DNA from: Ignavibacteriales bacterium | GTDB lineage: Bacteria; Bacteroidota; Ignavibacteria; UBA10030 | DNA length: 64,000 nucleotides | Reading direction: 5' to 3' | NCBI GenBank assembly: GCA_026390595.1 | Contig: JAPLFQ010000033.1 | Location: forward strand, 90,574-154,573 | Part shown: positions 34,825 through 45,051 of the stretch, one piece after another | Layout: every line of letters starts with the position of its first letter | How positions within the stretch are numbered: position 1 is the stretch's first letter | Program-made: the position numbers and the translations under genes | The notes under the pieces: model-generated | Database searches by the model: none | What the model was told of the DNA's origin: nothing | What the model saw: the letters and a program-made list of their open reading frames with translations, nothing else

Positions 34825-37056
34825 ATGAAGGACTTGGAACCGGCTGTCAATCTCGCCCTGGCTCTTGAACATGGACTTACTGAAGACGAATACGGGATGA
34901 TCCTCAAAATCCTTGGTCGGACTCCCACATATACTGAACTTGGCATATACAGCGTGATGTGGAGCGAGCACTGCAGCTACAAGAACTCGATTGCAGTCCT
35001 AAAGACACTCCCACGCAGCGGAGCCAGGCTTCTCGTAAGCGCTGGAGAAGAAAACGCGGGCCTGGTTGATATCGGGGATGACCTAGCAGTCGCTTTCAAA
35101 ATAGAAAGCCACAATCATCCTTCGGCTGTCGAACCGTACCAGGGAGCCGCTACGGGCGTGGGCGGAATTCTCCGCGACATCTTCACGATGGGAGCTCGAC
35201 CAATAGCAGCTCTGAACTCACTAAGGTTCGGAGAACTCACGAACGATCGTGTCCGATATCTCTTCAAGGGAGTTGTGAAGGGCATCGGAGATTACGGTAA
35301 TAGCTTTGGTGTTCCAACCGTTGCTGGTGAAGTGTACTTCGATCCATCGTACGCATCCAATCCGCTCGTTAATGCCATGGCAGTTGGAATCGTTCGGCAC
35401 GGCGATGTGGCCAAGGCCATTGCGAAAGGGGCTGGCAACCTGGTGATGATTGTCGGGTCGTCGACAGGAAGAGACGGAATTCATGGCGCGACCTTCGCTT
35501 CGGAGGAAATCTCGGAGAAATCAGAGGCGAAACGTCCATCTGTCCAGGTTGGGGATCCATTCACAGAGAAACTGCTGCTTGAGGCCACGCTTGAAGCGAT
35601 ACAAGCGGGATTGATCGTAGGTATCCAGGACATGGGAGCTGCCGGGCTGACATGTTCCAGCATGGAGATGAGCGCCAAGGGGAACAGCGGCATGGAGATC
35701 AACCTCGACGTGGTGCCCTTGAGAGAAGAAAGCATGACAAGCTACGAGATCATGCTCTCAGAGTCTCAGGAGAGGATGCTCCTGGTGGTTAAGCCGGAAG
35801 ATGAAGCGGCGACTAAGAAGATATTTGAGAAGTGGGACTTACATGCGGTCGTTATAGGGACCGTGATAGACCAAGACCGCGTGCGGATTTTCCACCATGG
35901 CGAGCTGAAGGCGGACGTACCTGCTGAAACCCTGGTACTAGGCGGCGGAGCGCCAGTGTACACGCGTGAGGCAAAGGAACCTGAATATCTTGCAGGCGTG
36001 AGGGCTTTTGATGTTTCGTCGATTCCTCAGCCGAAAAACTACAACGAAGTCCTTCTGCGCCTGCTTTCTTCGTCGACGGTAGCATCGAAGCAGTGGGTCT
36101 TCGACCAGTACGATTCAATGGTGCGTACAAATAGCATACCAGCGAGCTTTGATGCGGCCATAGTACGTATCAAGGGAACAAAGAAGGCGCTCGCGTTAAA
36201 GACCGACTGCAATGGAAGATACGTGTACTTGAATCCCAAGCGCGGCGCTCAAATCGCCGTGGCTGAATCAGCTCGAAATGTCGCTTGCACAGGTGCGCTG
36301 CCCGTAGCGATTACGAACTGCCTTAACTTCGGCAATCCGTACGATCCTGAGGTGTTCTGGCAGTTCAAGGAGGCTGCTGCTGGAATCAAGGACGCGTGCA
36401 TCATCCTTGACACGCCCGTTACTGGCGGCAACGTGAGTTTCTACAACGAAAGCCCTGACGCTGCCGTGCTCCCGACTCCGGTGATCGGAATGCTCGGAGT
36501 CCTTGACGACGTCGACAAGGCCGTTCCGTCGTCGTTTCAGACTCCAGGAGATTCAATTCTGCTACTGGGGCAAGAACTCGGAGAGATTGGTGGATCAGAG
36601 TATCTGTTCCAACAGACGGGCAAAGTGCTTGGCGATGCACCACTTATCGACCTGCAGGCTGAGAAATCACTTCAGGCACTTTGTATCTCCCTGGCAGCCA
36701 AATGCTTGATTGAATCGGCACACGATTGCGCGGAAGGCGGTCTCGCTGTTGCCGCGGCTGAAGCGCTGTTTGGAAGCAGCAATGGCCTGGGGGCCACGAT
36801 GTCATATCCGAGACCCGAGCTTCGTCCGGACTTCAGCCTTTTTGGTGAGACGCAGTCCCGAATACTTGTGACAGTCCGAAGGGAGAAACTCGAATTGGCG
36901 TTGGGCGAGGCGCTGAAGCAAAACGTTCCGGCCAAAGTCATCGGGGAAGTCACCAAGAATCAGGAGTTGAGGATCGGAGCAGAAATCGCGTTGCGTGTGG
37001 AAACAGCGGAGGAAGCTTACAGGTGTGCGATCCCTAAGGCGATGGGAGAGAAGTGA
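34825..37056 (+). CDS. purL: Phosphoribosylformylglycinamidine synthase II
   Basis: 743-residue small-form PurL, the amidotransferase-dependent synthetase of de novo purine synthesis; it needs PurS and PurQ, not seen here. Motifs: [14 protein letters not shown] near the N-terminus, [63 protein letters not shown], and [16 protein letters not shown]. The open frame reaches back to 34723 within the previous gene, but MKDLEPAVN at 34825 is the family-like start. No good Shine-Dalgarno site is seen. Confidence 0.95.
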   Translation: MKDLEPAVNLALALEHGLTEDEYGMILKILGRTPTYTELGIYSVMWSEHCSYKNSIAVLKTLPRSGARLLVSAGEENAGLVDIGDDLAVAFKIESHNHPSAVEPYQGAATGVGGILRDIFTMGARPIAALNSLRFGELTNDRVRYLFKGVVKGIGDYGNSFGVPTVAGEVYFDPSYASNPLVNAMAVGIVRHGDVAKAIAKGAGNLVMIVGSSTGRDGIHGATFASEEISEKSEAKRPSVQVGDPFTEKLLLEATLEAIQAGLIVGIQDMGAAGLTCSSMEMSAKGNSGMEINLDVVPLREESMTSYEIMLSESQERMLLVVKPEDEAATKKIFEKWDLHAVVIGTVIDQDRVRIFHHGELKADVPAETLVLGGGAPVYTREAKEPEYLAGVRAFDVSSIPQPKNYNEVLLRLLSSSTVASKQWVFDQYDSMVRTNSIPASFDAAIVRIKGTKKALALKTDCNGRYVYLNPKRGAQIAVAESARNVACTGALPVAITNCLNFGNPYDPEVFWQFKEAAAGIKDACIILDTPVTGGNVSFYNESPDAAVLPTPVIGMLGVLDDVDKAVPSSFQTPGDSILLLGQELGEIGGSEYLFQQTGKVLGDAPLIDLQAEKSLQALCISLAAKCLIESAHDCAEGGLAVAAAEALFGSSNGLGATMSYPRPELRPDFSLFGETQSRILVTVRREKLELALGEALKQNVPAKVIGEVTKNQELRIGAEIALRVETAEEAYRCAIPKAMGEK

Positions 37057-37149
37057 TTCTAATGCATTGGTTTGTCTTTGTTCGCGTGTTCATGATTGAC
37101 TTTACATAATACATATTATATAACAAGAGGGAAAGCGAGAACATCACCG

Positions 37150-37599
37150 TTAGGTGCCAGCGGGACAAGCGCTCTTCAGAAGCCTCAACTCCTTTCCGCT
37201 CGCCTCCACATCAAACCGCATCAGCGGACTCGGCGCAGGACCAGAAAGATTGATTCCATCAAGATCAAACCGACTATCGTGACAATTGCATGCAAACTCA
37301 GGTTTATCAGCCGATTGCTCAAACCGTATCGAACATCCCATATGCGTACAGACGCCGCTCACAGCGTGAAACGTGCCATCCGCAGATCGCGCAACGATAA
37401 CCCTCTCACTTCCGAACGACACCAGTCGGCTCGACGATACCCTGAAATCTTCCACTGAACCGAGCGTCACTGCTTCCAAACCACTCTCACTGTTGCGTGG
37501 TGTCCATCGACGAGCCAAAGCGTAGCCGACTGGTGCCAGGACCAGGGCAAGCCATCCGGCAATCGTTTCCCTCAGGAATACTCTTCGTGTCCAGGTCAT
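37150..37599 (-). CDS. Rieske [2Fe-2S] protein with Tat-like leader
   Basis: 149 residues. The N-terminus RRVFLRETIAGWLALVLAPVGYAL resembles a twin-arginine signal or anchor. The Rieske cluster sites are CTHMGC (residues about 93-98) and CNCHDSRFD (about 112-120), where CxH and CxxH supply the four ligands. The P-loop (SGPAPSPLMRF) is present. It could be a subunit of a cytochrome bc complex or a free electron carrier; no cytochrome b gene adjoins it. It converges with purL. Confidence 0.85.
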   Translation of the reverse strand: MTWTRRVFLRETIAGWLALVLAPVGYALARRWTPRNSESGLEAVTLGSVEDFRVSSSRLVSFGSERVIVARSADGTFHAVSGVCTHMGCSIRFEQSADKPEFACNCHDSRFDLDGINLSGPAPSPLMRFDVEASGKELRLLKSACPAGT

Positions 37600-37638
37600 C
37601 TGGCCGACAATTCATTCAAGTTAAAAGAATACCGATCC

Positions 37639-38460
37639 CTATAGGTCAATAGTACCTGTATAGACTATTGCGGCCGGTCCAGCAAGCCGAACTTGACTGA
37701 TTAACCCAGCCTTGTCGTCGAATGCGATCCTAAGCGGCATGTCGCTCTTCGGAATGACTTCTATCGGCGACTTGATGTTCCACAGACGAGCAGCAACGAT
37801 TGCTGAAGCAATCGAGCCGGTCCCACATGCTAATGTCTCGTCTTCGACTCCACGCTCGTAAGTTCGAATTTTTATGGAGTTACGTCCAGCCCGCTCAATA
37901 AAATTCACATTGGTCCCAGTTGGAGAGAAATGAGCATCGAAGCGCAACTTCCGTCCCACACCCAACACATCAACATCACCGAGTTGAACCTTTTCTGGCA
38001 GACTCTCCACCGGCACCACTACGTGCGGTGATCCAGTGTCAACAAAGTTCACCTTCAATTCGCCGGATCCGAACAGGATTGCATCCCCGATCCTGATGCT
38101 GCGAGGGTCCTTCATACTCAGGACGACCTCATTCTTCCCGATCTTCGCCCCATAAACGTGGTCTAGTGCCTCAAATTCGTGTTGCCTGGCAGCGATCTTG
38201 TTCCTAAAGGCAAACCATGCGATACATCGCCCCCCATTTCCGCACATTCCCCCGTAACTGCCATCAGCGTTGTAGTACATCATTTTGTAGCCCGCACGCC
38301 GGCTTTTCTCCAGAAGAAGCACCCCATCAGCCCCTATTCCCCATCTCCGGTCACAAAGAACCTTGGCTGCTTTTGCACCAGCTTTTATCCGCTTTGAGCG
38401 ATTGTCAATGACCACAAAATCATTCCCCGCACCGGTCATTTTCGCAAAATCCATGCGCAT
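37639..38460 (-). CDS. dapF: Diaminopimelate epimerase
   Basis: Converts LL- to meso-diaminopimelate for lysine and peptidoglycan. Both active cysteines are in place: MCGNGGRC and LACGTGS. Other marks are FAKMTGAGNDFVVIDNR at the N-terminus, GADGVLLLEKS, MYYNADGS, GTNVNFIE and RTYERGVEDETLACG. Length 273. ATG 38460 is preceded by AAGGA at a good distance; the frame could begin at TTG 38475. Confidence 0.95.
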   Translation of the reverse strand: MRMDFAKMTGAGNDFVVIDNRSKRIKAGAKAAKVLCDRRWGIGADGVLLLEKSRRAGYKMMYYNADGSYGGMCGNGGRCIAWFAFRNKIAARQHEFEALDHVYGAKIGKNEVVLSMKDPRSIRIGDAILFGSGELKVNFVDTGSPHVVVPVESLPEKVQLGDVDVLGVGRKLRFDAHFSPTGTNVNFIERAGRNSIKIRTYERGVEDETLACGTGSIASAIVAARLWNIKSPIEVIPKSDMPLRIAFDDKAGLISQVRLAGPAAIVYTGTIDL

Positions 38461-38600
38461 ACGATTGTCCTTCAATGTAATCTACCGGACAAATTACAAC
38501 AATTAGGCAAAATTGCAAATGCCGGGGATTGCAGGATGCCAGGATTTCGGGCGGGTTTCAGTACACTGACGGGGATCTCATTCCAGCGTGAGGATTCTCT

Positions 38601-39272
38601 CTACTCGGCCTCTCGATCGTAAGCGTGGTGTTTGATGATCTTCGCGTTCACCAGGAAGATTACGTCCTCCGCAATGTTGGTGGCGTGGTCGGCGAGACGC
38701 TCGATGTGCCTTGAGACGATCATAAGGTGTGATGCCGGAGCGATGTTCTCCGGCGACTCCTTCATTCTTGCTATCATCGCAGAGAATATCTCGCGATCGA
38801 AGCAGTCGACGACGTCGTCCGACGTCAGAACCATCTTTGCCAGCTCCGGGTCATTGTTCACGAACGAATCGATCGCGTGTTTCACCATTTCGCGGGCCGC
38901 GTCTGCCATTTGCCGCAGCGGCGTGGCCTTGACAAAGTTCGAATATGGCATCAACGCAGAAACGCGTTCCCCTAAATTTGCCGCGATGTCTCCGATCCGC
39001 TCCAGCTCATTGTTGATCTTCAGGGCCGCCATCAAGAGCCGCAGGTCGATCGCGACGGGTTGGGACAATGCGAAAATAGCCATGCATCGTTGATCGATCG
39101 CAATGTCGAATTCATCCACCTTCTTGTCTCGTTCAATGACGAGGTTGGCAAGTGAGACGTCAGCTTCGGTAATTGCTTTGACGGCATAGTCTATCTGCTC
39201 TTCCACGAGGCTCCCCATGCGAATAAGCATGGTTCGAAGTTGATCCAGCTCCTGTTCATAATGTCTCGTCAA
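38601..39272 (-). CDS. phoU: Phosphate signalling protein PhoU
   Basis: 223-residue all-helical protein with two PhoU repeats: HYEQELDQLRTMLIRMGSLVEEQID with DKKVDEFDIAIDQRCM and LALSQPVA-like segment (FALSQPVAIDLRLLMAALKINNELERIGD in parts), and the second with LTSDDVVDCFDREIFSAM, and SRHIERLADHATNIAEDVIFLV. It restrains the PhoR-PhoB response through the Pst transporter. It is the last gene of the pst operon, 68 bases after pstB. Confidence 0.94.
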   Translation of the reverse strand: MTRHYEQELDQLRTMLIRMGSLVEEQIDYAVKAITEADVSLANLVIERDKKVDEFDIAIDQRCMAIFALSQPVAIDLRLLMAALKINNELERIGDIAANLGERVSALMPYSNFVKATPLRQMADAAREMVKHAIDSFVNNDPELAKMVLTSDDVVDCFDREIFSAMIARMKESPENIAPASHLMIVSRHIERLADHATNIAEDVIFLVNAKIIKHHAYDREAE

Positions 39273-39340
39273 TGTCTGCTCCCTTCAATGTGATCTCTGT
39301 TCCCGTCAGTCGACATCCTGTGGCTCGACACATCAAGCGA

Positions 39341-40105
39341 TTACCCGAATCTTCCGGTGATGTAGTCTTCAGTCTGCTTGATCGATGGATTCGTGAAGAT
39401 CAGCTTCGTATCGTCGTATTCAATAAGTTCCCCAAGATAGAAGAACGCCGTCCGGTCACTGACACGGGCCGCTTGCTGCATATTGTGAGTCACAATGACG
39501 ATCGTGTACTTCTCTTTGAGCTCATAAATGAGTTCTTCTATTTTCGCGGTCGCAATGGGATCCAAAGCGCTCGCCGGCTCGTCCATCAGAAGCACTTCGG
39601 GATCAACCGCGAGGGCTCGCGCTATGCAGAGACGCTGCTGCTGCCCACCCGACAAGGCCAACCCGCTTTTGCCGAGATCATCTTTCACCTCATCCCACAA
39701 GGCAGCCTGCTTCAGGCTCCTTTCAACTGTCTCGTCGAGCGTTTTCTTGTCGTGAACGCTGTTGATTCGTGGACCATATGCGACATTATCGTAAATTGAT
39801 TTTGGGAAGGGATTCGACTTCTGGAAGATCATTCCGACCTTCTTCCGCAATTCCACAACATCGACATCATCCCGATAAACGTCCACGTCATCGACAATTA
39901 CTTCACCCGTCGTTCGAACCCCGTCGATCAAGTCGTTCATGCGATTCAACGATCGCAGGAATGTCGATTTGCCGCAGCCCGAAGGACCTATCAAGGCGGT
40001 TACCTGATTCGTCTTGATGTCCATGGAGATTTCCTTCAGAGCCAGCTTGGGCCCATAGGAAAGTGAGAGCTTCTTTGTTTTTATCTTGTAACCATTGTTG
40101 TTCAT
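39341..40105 (-). CDS. pstB: Phosphate ABC transporter ATP-binding protein
   Basis: 254 residues, high-affinity phosphate import ATPase. Walker [49 protein letters not shown]-like Q-loop region ([11 protein letters not shown] here), signature [15 protein letters not shown], Walker [17 protein letters not shown], and switch [13 protein letters not shown]. The stretch RMNDLID and [10 protein letters not shown] are specific for PstB. Follows pstA by 19 bases. Confidence 0.96.
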   Translation of the reverse strand: MNNNGYKIKTKKLSLSYGPKLALKEISMDIKTNQVTALIGPSGCGKSTFLRSLNRMNDLIDGVRTTGEVIVDDVDVYRDDVDVVELRKKVGMIFQKSNPFPKSIYDNVAYGPRINSVHDKKTLDETVERSLKQAALWDEVKDDLGKSGLALSGGQQQRLCIARALAVDPEVLLMDEPASALDPIATAKIEELIYELKEKYTIVIVTHNMQQAARVSDRTAFFYLGELIEYDDTKLIFTNPSIKQTEDYITGRFG

Positions 40106-40124
40106 AGAATCTGAGAGCTCCCCA

Positions 40125-41033
40125 TTACCGGTTCGTGCGAGTGCGAATTCTGTATCGCAGGAAGATCGCCGAGAAATTCAACGTAAATGTCAATACCAGC
40201 AGCACGAGGGTCGTTGCGTATTGGATCCCCCTTGTGGCCTCGACATCAGGCGATTGCGTCGACATGATATACACGTGGTAGCCGAGTTCCATAAATTGAT
40301 CCGTCAACGCTCCCGGAAGATGAGGAAGGAAATACGCCGCACCTGTAAAGAGAATGGGGGCTACCTCCCCCGCCCCGCGGCTGACTGCAAGTATCCCGCC
40401 CGTAAGAATTCCTGTGATTGAATTTGGGAGCACGACTTTCCAGATGGTTTCCAGTTTCGTCGCACCCAGCGCGAGACTAGCCTCACGGAGTTCCCGGGGA
40501 ACAGCTTTGATCGCTTCCTCGACGGACACGATAACGACGGGCAGCGTAAGCAGCGCCATCGTGAGGCTTGCCCATAGGATGTTCGGTTGCCCCCATTTTA
40601 ATTGAGATCCGCCGCTCAGGACGTTATCCATTCCCGTACCTACAAATTGTATGAAGAAACCGAGTCCGAAAAGTCCGAAAACAATTGCCGGAACACCCGC
40701 AAGCGTGTTCACAGCAAATCGGATTGTCCTGGCGAGGAGCGAGCGGTGGCTTGCATATTCACTCAGATAGATAGCCGTGATGGTCCCTATCGGAACGCCC
40801 GCAACCGACATGATGACAACGAGCAGGAATGTTCCGACGATCGCCGGATAGATGCCACCTTCTGTCATTCCCCCTTTCGGACTCGTCGACAGGAATTCCC
40901 AGCTGAGCGTGCTCCATCCACCGGCGATGATATCGATCATCACAAGAAGGACGATCACCACGATGGAGAACGCACACAATCCGGTCAGGAAAGGTATCGA
41001 GAGGCCGAGGAATTTGCGCTTCAGAGTTCTCAT
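40125..41033 (-). CDS. pstA: Phosphate ABC transporter permease PstA
   Basis: 302 residues with six membrane segments, beginning [22 protein letters not shown]. The coupling motif [66 protein letters not shown] (in parts) and the charged residues in it are typical of PstA. The ATG overlaps the pstC stop by 4 bases, so the two permeases are coupled. Confidence 0.94.
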   Translation of the reverse strand: MRTLKRKFLGLSIPFLTGLCAFSIVVIVLLVMIDIIAGGWSTLSWEFLSTSPKGGMTEGGIYPAIVGTFLLVVIMSVAGVPIGTITAIYLSEYASHRSLLARTIRFAVNTLAGVPAIVFGLFGLGFFIQFVGTGMDNVLSGGSQLKWGQPNILWASLTMALLTLPVVIVSVEEAIKAVPRELREASLALGATKLETIWKVVLPNSITGILTGGILAVSRGAGEVAPILFTGAAYFLPHLPGALTDQFMELGYHVYIMSTQSPDVEATRGIQYATTLVLLVLTFTLNFSAIFLRYRIRTRTNR

Positions 41034-42175
41034 TGGCCCTCAAACCTCTTCATCAACTTCTGACGGATGAAAAGCTCTGCAATAGCATTGAGGCAAAAGG
41101 TAAATAGGAACAGTACCGTACCGATAAAGAACAGGACGGTGTAGTGGGTGTCGCCAAAAACAACTTCTCCCATTTCGGCTCCAATCGTGGCCGACATGGT
41201 TCGGACCGGTTCAAACAAATCTCCTGACAACATCGACGCATTGCCGGTTGCCATGAGGACGATCATCGTTTCGCCGAAGGCGCGGCCTATCCCGAGCAAG
41301 ATGCCAGCAAAAATCCCCGGAGACGCTGCCGGGAGAACAACGAACAGAGCCGTCTGCCATTTCGACGCTCCAAGAGCCAGGCTGGCTTCGGTCATAACTT
41401 TCGGAACACGGGAAAGCGAATCCTCTGTGATCGTGTAGATAATCGGTATGACGGCAAGCGAGAGCGCTATGCCGCCCACGAATGCGTTGAGACGGTACTG
41501 GAATCCGAAAGTCTTCTGAAGAAACGTTGCCATTGCAATGAGCGCGAAGAAGCCGATAACTACGGAAGGAATTCCTGCGAGAACCTCAATGGCCGGTTTC
41601 AGGATTTCTTTGGACCATTTCGGTGCAAATGCAGCAGTGAACAAAGCTGCCAGAATGGCGATGGGTGCAGCGAACAAGAGAGCAACAGTTGTGACTTTCA
41701 GGCTTCCGACCACAAGCGGCAGCATCCCGTACTTTGGTGCGGACGACACCGGCTGCCAGTTCTTCCCCGTGAGATTCGACGCTGACGCGCCCTTGTCTTC
41801 AAGGCTCTCGACAGACGCTTTTCTCTGGTCTACCTGTTTTTGCAGTTCAGACGCGGATGATTCATCTCCGTAGGATTCTTGCGGGGCCTGTTTCGCCTCC
41901 ACCGATGTCTTCGCTGATGTGGAAGAGAAGATCGGCAGGGATTCGCGAAACACGAAAATAAATATCAGCGTGATGAAGGCGAAGGAAAGAAACGAAATCG
42001 CAGTGATGGATTTCTCGATCAGAAATTCACCGAGCCGAAACCTCTTCTTCCACCAGAGCTTCGTAGATTGGGTATTCTTCGATCTAGGAGGAATCGGCGG
42101 GTCGATTGCATTGGACGTAGCTGCCGGTTGCTGTGGCTGCGTATCGATCTTTGTCGACAAACGGGGAAACTGCAT
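41030..42175 (-). CDS. pstC: Phosphate ABC transporter permease PstC
   Basis: 381 residues, longer than usual because of a Pro/Gln-rich cytoplasmic N-terminus and a periplasmic loop of about 60 residues between the first and second membrane segments (TSVEAKQAPQESYGDESS onward, with a coiled QKQVDQRK-like part). The core has [95 protein letters not shown] in parts. A TTG at 42199 is another start, but ATG 42175 leaves room for the promoter at 42215-42222. Confidence 0.93.
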   Translation of the reverse strand: MQFPRLSTKIDTQPQQPAATSNAIDPPIPPRSKNTQSTKLWWKKRFRLGEFLIEKSITAISFLSFAFITLIFIFVFRESLPIFSSTSAKTSVEAKQAPQESYGDESSASELQKQVDQRKASVESLEDKGASASNLTGKNWQPVSSAPKYGMLPLVVGSLKVTTVALLFAAPIAILAALFTAAFAPKWSKEILKPAIEVLAGIPSVVIGFFALIAMATFLQKTFGFQYRLNAFVGGIALSLAVIPIIYTITEDSLSRVPKVMTEASLALGASKWQTALFVVLPAASPGIFAGILLGIGRAFGETMIVLMATGNASMLSGDLFEPVRTMSATIGAEMGEVVFGDTHYTVLFFIGTVLFLFTFCLNAIAELFIRQKLMKRFEGQ

Positions 42176-42214
42176 CAAGGTCAGATGTTGATTGTGCAAA
42201 TGTAGAATAGTGAT

Positions 42215-42270
42215 TCAATATATGGATTTCGTATTATTCGCCTATTATGGGGATGTTACCGAATTGTTAA
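42215..42270 (-). promoter_or_regulatory. Pho box and promoter of pstC
   Basis: Reading the minus strand: TTAACA (42270-42265), GTAACA (42259-42254), ATAATA (42248-42243), ATAATA (42237-42232), each 11 bp apart, then 9 bases and TATATTGA (42222-42215). Tandem TTAACA-like hexamers at 11 bp are the known form of PhoB/PhoP binding sites. A TACATTTG at 42204-42197 could be a second, closer -7 element. Confidence 0.7.
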
Positions 42271-42304
42271 GCCCTCCCGGGACTCACAGCACAATGAAAC
42301 AGAT

Positions 42305-42334
42305 GCGCCGGCTACGAAATACCATAGCCGGCGC
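42305..42334. promoter_or_regulatory. Stem-loop between pstS and pstC
   Basis: GCGCCGGCTA and TAGCCGGCGC form a perfect 10-bp GC-rich stem with a 10-base loop. There is no T-run in the direction of transcription, so it may stabilise the 3' end of the pstS message or cause partial termination rather than full stop. Confidence 0.6.
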
Positions 42335-42367
42335 CGTGATCTAACCGCACCTCTACCCACACCGCAC

Positions 42368-43195
42368 CTACTTCACCGGAAAGTAACCAACTTTTGTGAC
42401 GATCTGCTGCCCCTCTGCGCTCAGAATCCAATCGATATACTCTTTCAGGGCTCCGGTGGGACGGTTGCGCGTATACATGTACAAGAACCGTGAGATCGGG
42501 TACTTCCCGCTTTTCACATTCTCTTCGGTGGGTTCGTACCCTGGAGAGCTAGCGTCCTTCTTCACTTTTGCATATTTGATGCCTTTGCCGTATGCGGCTC
42601 CGCCATATCCGATACCAAACTTGTCCTTGGCAACTGCATTGACAACGGCGCCTGTTCCGGGCATAGTTTGCGTCATCGGCGAAAAGTCGGCCCCTCCAAG
42701 CACGTTGTCCTTGAAATAGACGTAGGTTCCTGAGCTGTTCTCACGCCCGTAGAGGATGATCTTAGCATCCGGTCCGCCAACGTCTTTCCAGTTCATGATC
42801 CCACCGGTATAGATCTTCTTCAGCTGGTCAAGCGACAGTTCCTGCACCGGGTTCGATTCGTTTACGTAGATGGACAAACCGTCCTTCGCCGTTTTGATTT
42901 CGACGCCGAGGACGTTGAACCGTGCTTTCAGCTTGTCGATTTCAGACTGCTTCATCGGACGTGAGGCATTGCAGATATCTGTTGTTCCATTGATGAGAGC
43001 CGAGATACCGACACCTGACCCGCCACCGGTGACCTGGACAGTCACTCCGGGGTGCTTTGCCATGTAGAGTTCTGCCCATCGCTGGGCCAGGATCACCATG
43101 GTGTCCGAACCTTTGACGGTGATAACTTCCGCAGGCTTCATCGCGAAGCCGAGGAACAGAGCTGCGGCGACAACGAGCGTGGTGATAATCTTCAT
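42368..43195 (-). CDS. pstS: Periplasmic phosphate-binding protein
   Basis: 275 residues with a signal peptide (MKIITTLVVAAALFLGFAM). Phosphate-site segments are visible: VKGSDTMVILAQRWAE, TGGGSGVGISALINGTTDICNASRPMK in parts, YGRENSSGTYVYFKDNVL, and MPGTGAVVNAVAKDKFGIGYGG. It belongs to the short PstS group rather than the E. coli type. It lies 33 bases after the porin gene and before the stem-loop and pstC promoter. Confidence 0.94.
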   Translation of the reverse strand: MKIITTLVVAAALFLGFAMKPAEVITVKGSDTMVILAQRWAELYMAKHPGVTVQVTGGGSGVGISALINGTTDICNASRPMKQSEIDKLKARFNVLGVEIKTAKDGLSIYVNESNPVQELSLDQLKKIYTGGIMNWKDVGGPDAKIILYGRENSSGTYVYFKDNVLGGADFSPMTQTMPGTGAVVNAVAKDKFGIGYGGAAYGKGIKYAKVKKDASSPGYEPTEENVKSGKYPISRFLYMYTRNRPTGALKEYIDWILSAEGQQIVTKVGYFPVK

Positions 43196-43228
43196 TCTGT
43201 ACTCCTTCGAATTAATCAGGTAGTGAAC

Positions 43229-44575
43229 TTAGAATTTGTACTGCATTCGAACTGTGAACACGTTGTCCTTGATGTCATCTTTGAATGCAGCCAGGGCTGC
43301 GGGTGCGTTCGCGTTCACCTTTTCATTTGTGACCATGTCGTAATAGAAGGTGAACTTCACGTTAGTGTCCCAATGATAGACCCAGCCGATTCCCAGAGTT
43401 GTAAATTGAATGTCACCGGCGTTGAGTCCGACCTTCCCTGTTGGGGTAGCGGCGCCTATGTCATTGCCTGTGATGTCAGAATTCGGCGTGAAGACGTCAT
43501 ACTTCAGGATGAACTGGTGATTCAAGCCGAGGTTCTGAACATAGTTGACGTAGTAACCGGAGAAATTTCTCTGGTACAGTGCGGTCCCTGCAGCGTTGTA
43601 GAAGGCGCTGTAGTTTGAAGTCGCGCTGGTACCTCCGGTGCCGGGCTGCTTGCCGCTGATGTACTCGCCGCGTAGCGTCATCCCTCCTAACACCGGCATT
43701 TCATAATAGAGCTGAACATCTGCGCCGATGTAGGTCCGATCGAAGTATGCACCATTGTTGGATGCAGAGGAATCATAGGCGAACGCCTTGGAGCCGCCAT
43801 CGAGTGTGTAGATCGCACGTTGATTGCTCCTTACTTTGCCCATATAGAACGACACGCCGCCGTCAATTTCCAGGCCGGCATCGCGCATGGGAAGCGTGAA
43901 TCCGCCACGCCCTATGAGGTCTTTGTAGTTGTCGTTTTCCTGCGCTGTGGGGCCCATACCGGTGAAGAGGCCAGCCTTGAAATTAAACCAGCTCATTGCC
44001 GATCCTTCCGGCGGCATGATTTCGATTTTCGCGCCCATATCGCGCTCACCCGGGAAGAGTGTTTGATACATTCTGGTACGTTCCGGGGCTTCACGATTGC
44101 TGGATGAATAGGAAATCTCGAAGCCAAAAGGCCGATCGAAAACGCCTGCCGTAAGCCCGAACGTCTTCATCCAGGGCTCCCTGATGCTGGCGTATGCGTC
44201 TTTGATCGCAACACCGCCCGGGGTAACATCGATCTGCAGCACGTACTGTGTGAGGTCGTTGTCATAGTTGAATTTTACACGTCCCCGACGAACCAGGTAC
44301 CGGGAGTGCACACCAGCTGCGAAATTGCCGCCAGCGAATGAGCCAACGCCATCGCCATCAGCAACCTGAAATTGTGATTGAATGTACCCTGTGATCTTGA
44401 TCTTCTTCAGAGCATCGACCACTGGGGTCAACGCCATGAGTTGCTCGTTCAAACCGTCCACCTGCTCTTTGACGTCGGTCATTTTCTGCTGAAGACTTGC
44501 GAGCGTCGTATCCTTCTCTTGAGCGCGAAGGGTGAACCCGAGCAAGACCAAACAAGTGAGGAACAGTTTTTTCAT
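43229..44575 (-). CDS. Phosphate-selective porin O/P family protein
   Basis: 448 residues. Signal peptide (LFLTCLVLLGFTLRAQ), a short coiled coil (TLASLQQKMTDVKEQVDGLNEQL), then a beta-barrel that begins KITGYIQSQFQVADG and contains YLVRRGRVKFNYDNDLTQYVLQIDV, GVFDRPFGFEISYSSSNREAPERTRM and FPGERDMGAKIEI, all typical of OprP/OprO-like porins. The final strand ends in the aromatic MQYKF. It heads the pstS genes and follows a Pho-boxed small gene, so phosphate or polyphosphate passage is likely. Confidence 0.92.
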   Translation of the reverse strand: MKKLFLTCLVLLGFTLRAQEKDTTLASLQQKMTDVKEQVDGLNEQLMALTPVVDALKKIKITGYIQSQFQVADGDGVGSFAGGNFAAGVHSRYLVRRGRVKFNYDNDLTQYVLQIDVTPGGVAIKDAYASIREPWMKTFGLTAGVFDRPFGFEISYSSSNREAPERTRMYQTLFPGERDMGAKIEIMPPEGSAMSWFNFKAGLFTGMGPTAQENDNYKDLIGRGGFTLPMRDAGLEIDGGVSFYMGKVRSNQRAIYTLDGGSKAFAYDSSASNNGAYFDRTYIGADVQLYYEMPVLGGMTLRGEYISGKQPGTGGTSATSNYSAFYNAAGTALYQRNFSGYYVNYVQNLGLNHQFILKYDVFTPNSDITGNDIGAATPTGKVGLNAGDIQFTTLGIGWVYHWDTNVKFTFYYDMVTNEKVNANAPAALAAFKDDIKDNVFTVRMQYKF

Positions 44576-44589
44576 CTAAAGCTCCCTAT

Positions 44590-44634
44590 GTGGTTGAGAT
44601 GGGAAAAGTGAGTTGAGATAGCTGAGTTGAGAAA
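44590..44634 (-). repeat. Three short direct repeats in the porin leader
   Basis: Read on the minus strand, TCTCAACTCA occurs twice and TCTCAACCAC once within about 45 bases just before the porin start. They do not match the Pho hexamer pattern, and no Pho box was found directly before the porin. The function is unknown. Confidence 0.4.
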
Positions 44635-44700
44635 GTCGATTGGATGTTAGGCAGGCTGCTGTGCAGAATTCAGGAAATAGTGACTTTGCAGACTTCGTTT

Positions 44701-44910
44701 TCAGATTAACCATCCGTTTACGATGCTTCCAAATGCAAGTGCAGAAATTGCGATAATCCCCATGAGAAGTCTGAATTCACGATCGCTGACAGGCTCGCAC
44801 TCCTCCGGATCAAATCCACCGCCTATGAAGTGGCCCGCCAGTAACCGTGCTATGCTTGTCTTTCCACTCTCTTCTGCAGCGAATACCGTACTTGATGTCT
44901 GAGGCGTCAT
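44701..44910 (-). CDS. Small single-pass membrane protein A, Pho-boxed
   Basis: 69 residues, no known family. It has a polar N-terminus, the motif E37-x-E-P40-V-S-D43-x-E-F46, then a C-terminal membrane segment (LLMGIIAISALAFGSIVNGWLI). A paralogue with the same motif and layout lies at 45052-45237. The ATG at 44910 has AAAGGAG 9 bases upstream and a Pho box with TACCTTTG about 31-86 bases upstream. The frame continues to 44967, but that would run through the promoter. It precedes the porin-pst operon and may share its transcript. Confidence 0.7.
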   Translation of the reverse strand: MTPQTSSTVFAAEESGKTSIARLLAGHFIGGGFDPEECEPVSDREFRLLMGIIAISALAFGSIVNGWLI

Positions 44911-44940
44911 TTGTCTGCGCTCCTTTGGTTGTTTACGCCA

Positions 44941-44996
44941 CAAAGGTAGCGAACAGCCATTAGGCAAATGTTAGGAGCGTACTAAGAAATTGTTAA
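44941..44996 (-). promoter_or_regulatory. Pho box and promoter of small membrane protein A
   Basis: On the minus strand: TTAACA (44996-44991), TTAGTA (44985-44980), CTAACA (44974-44969), CTAATG (44963-44958), exactly 11 bp apart, then 9 bases, then TACCTTTG (44948-44941), which fits the TAnnTTTG -7 element of Bacteroidota. It may also drive the porin and pstS. Confidence 0.75.
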
Positions 44997-45051
44997 CAGA
45001 GACTCCCGGAGTCTGCTGCTCCGAGCGGCCGAAGACCTGCAATGACCGCGA

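Noticed and set aside
37057-37149. AT-rich stretch with TACATAATACATATTATATAA as a promoter
   Set aside because: It lies between two convergent genes, so neither can use it, and no T-run hairpin marks it as a terminator.
44576-44700. A Pho box directly before the porin
   Set aside because: Only one CTAACA hexamer is present; no partner lies 11 bp to either side.
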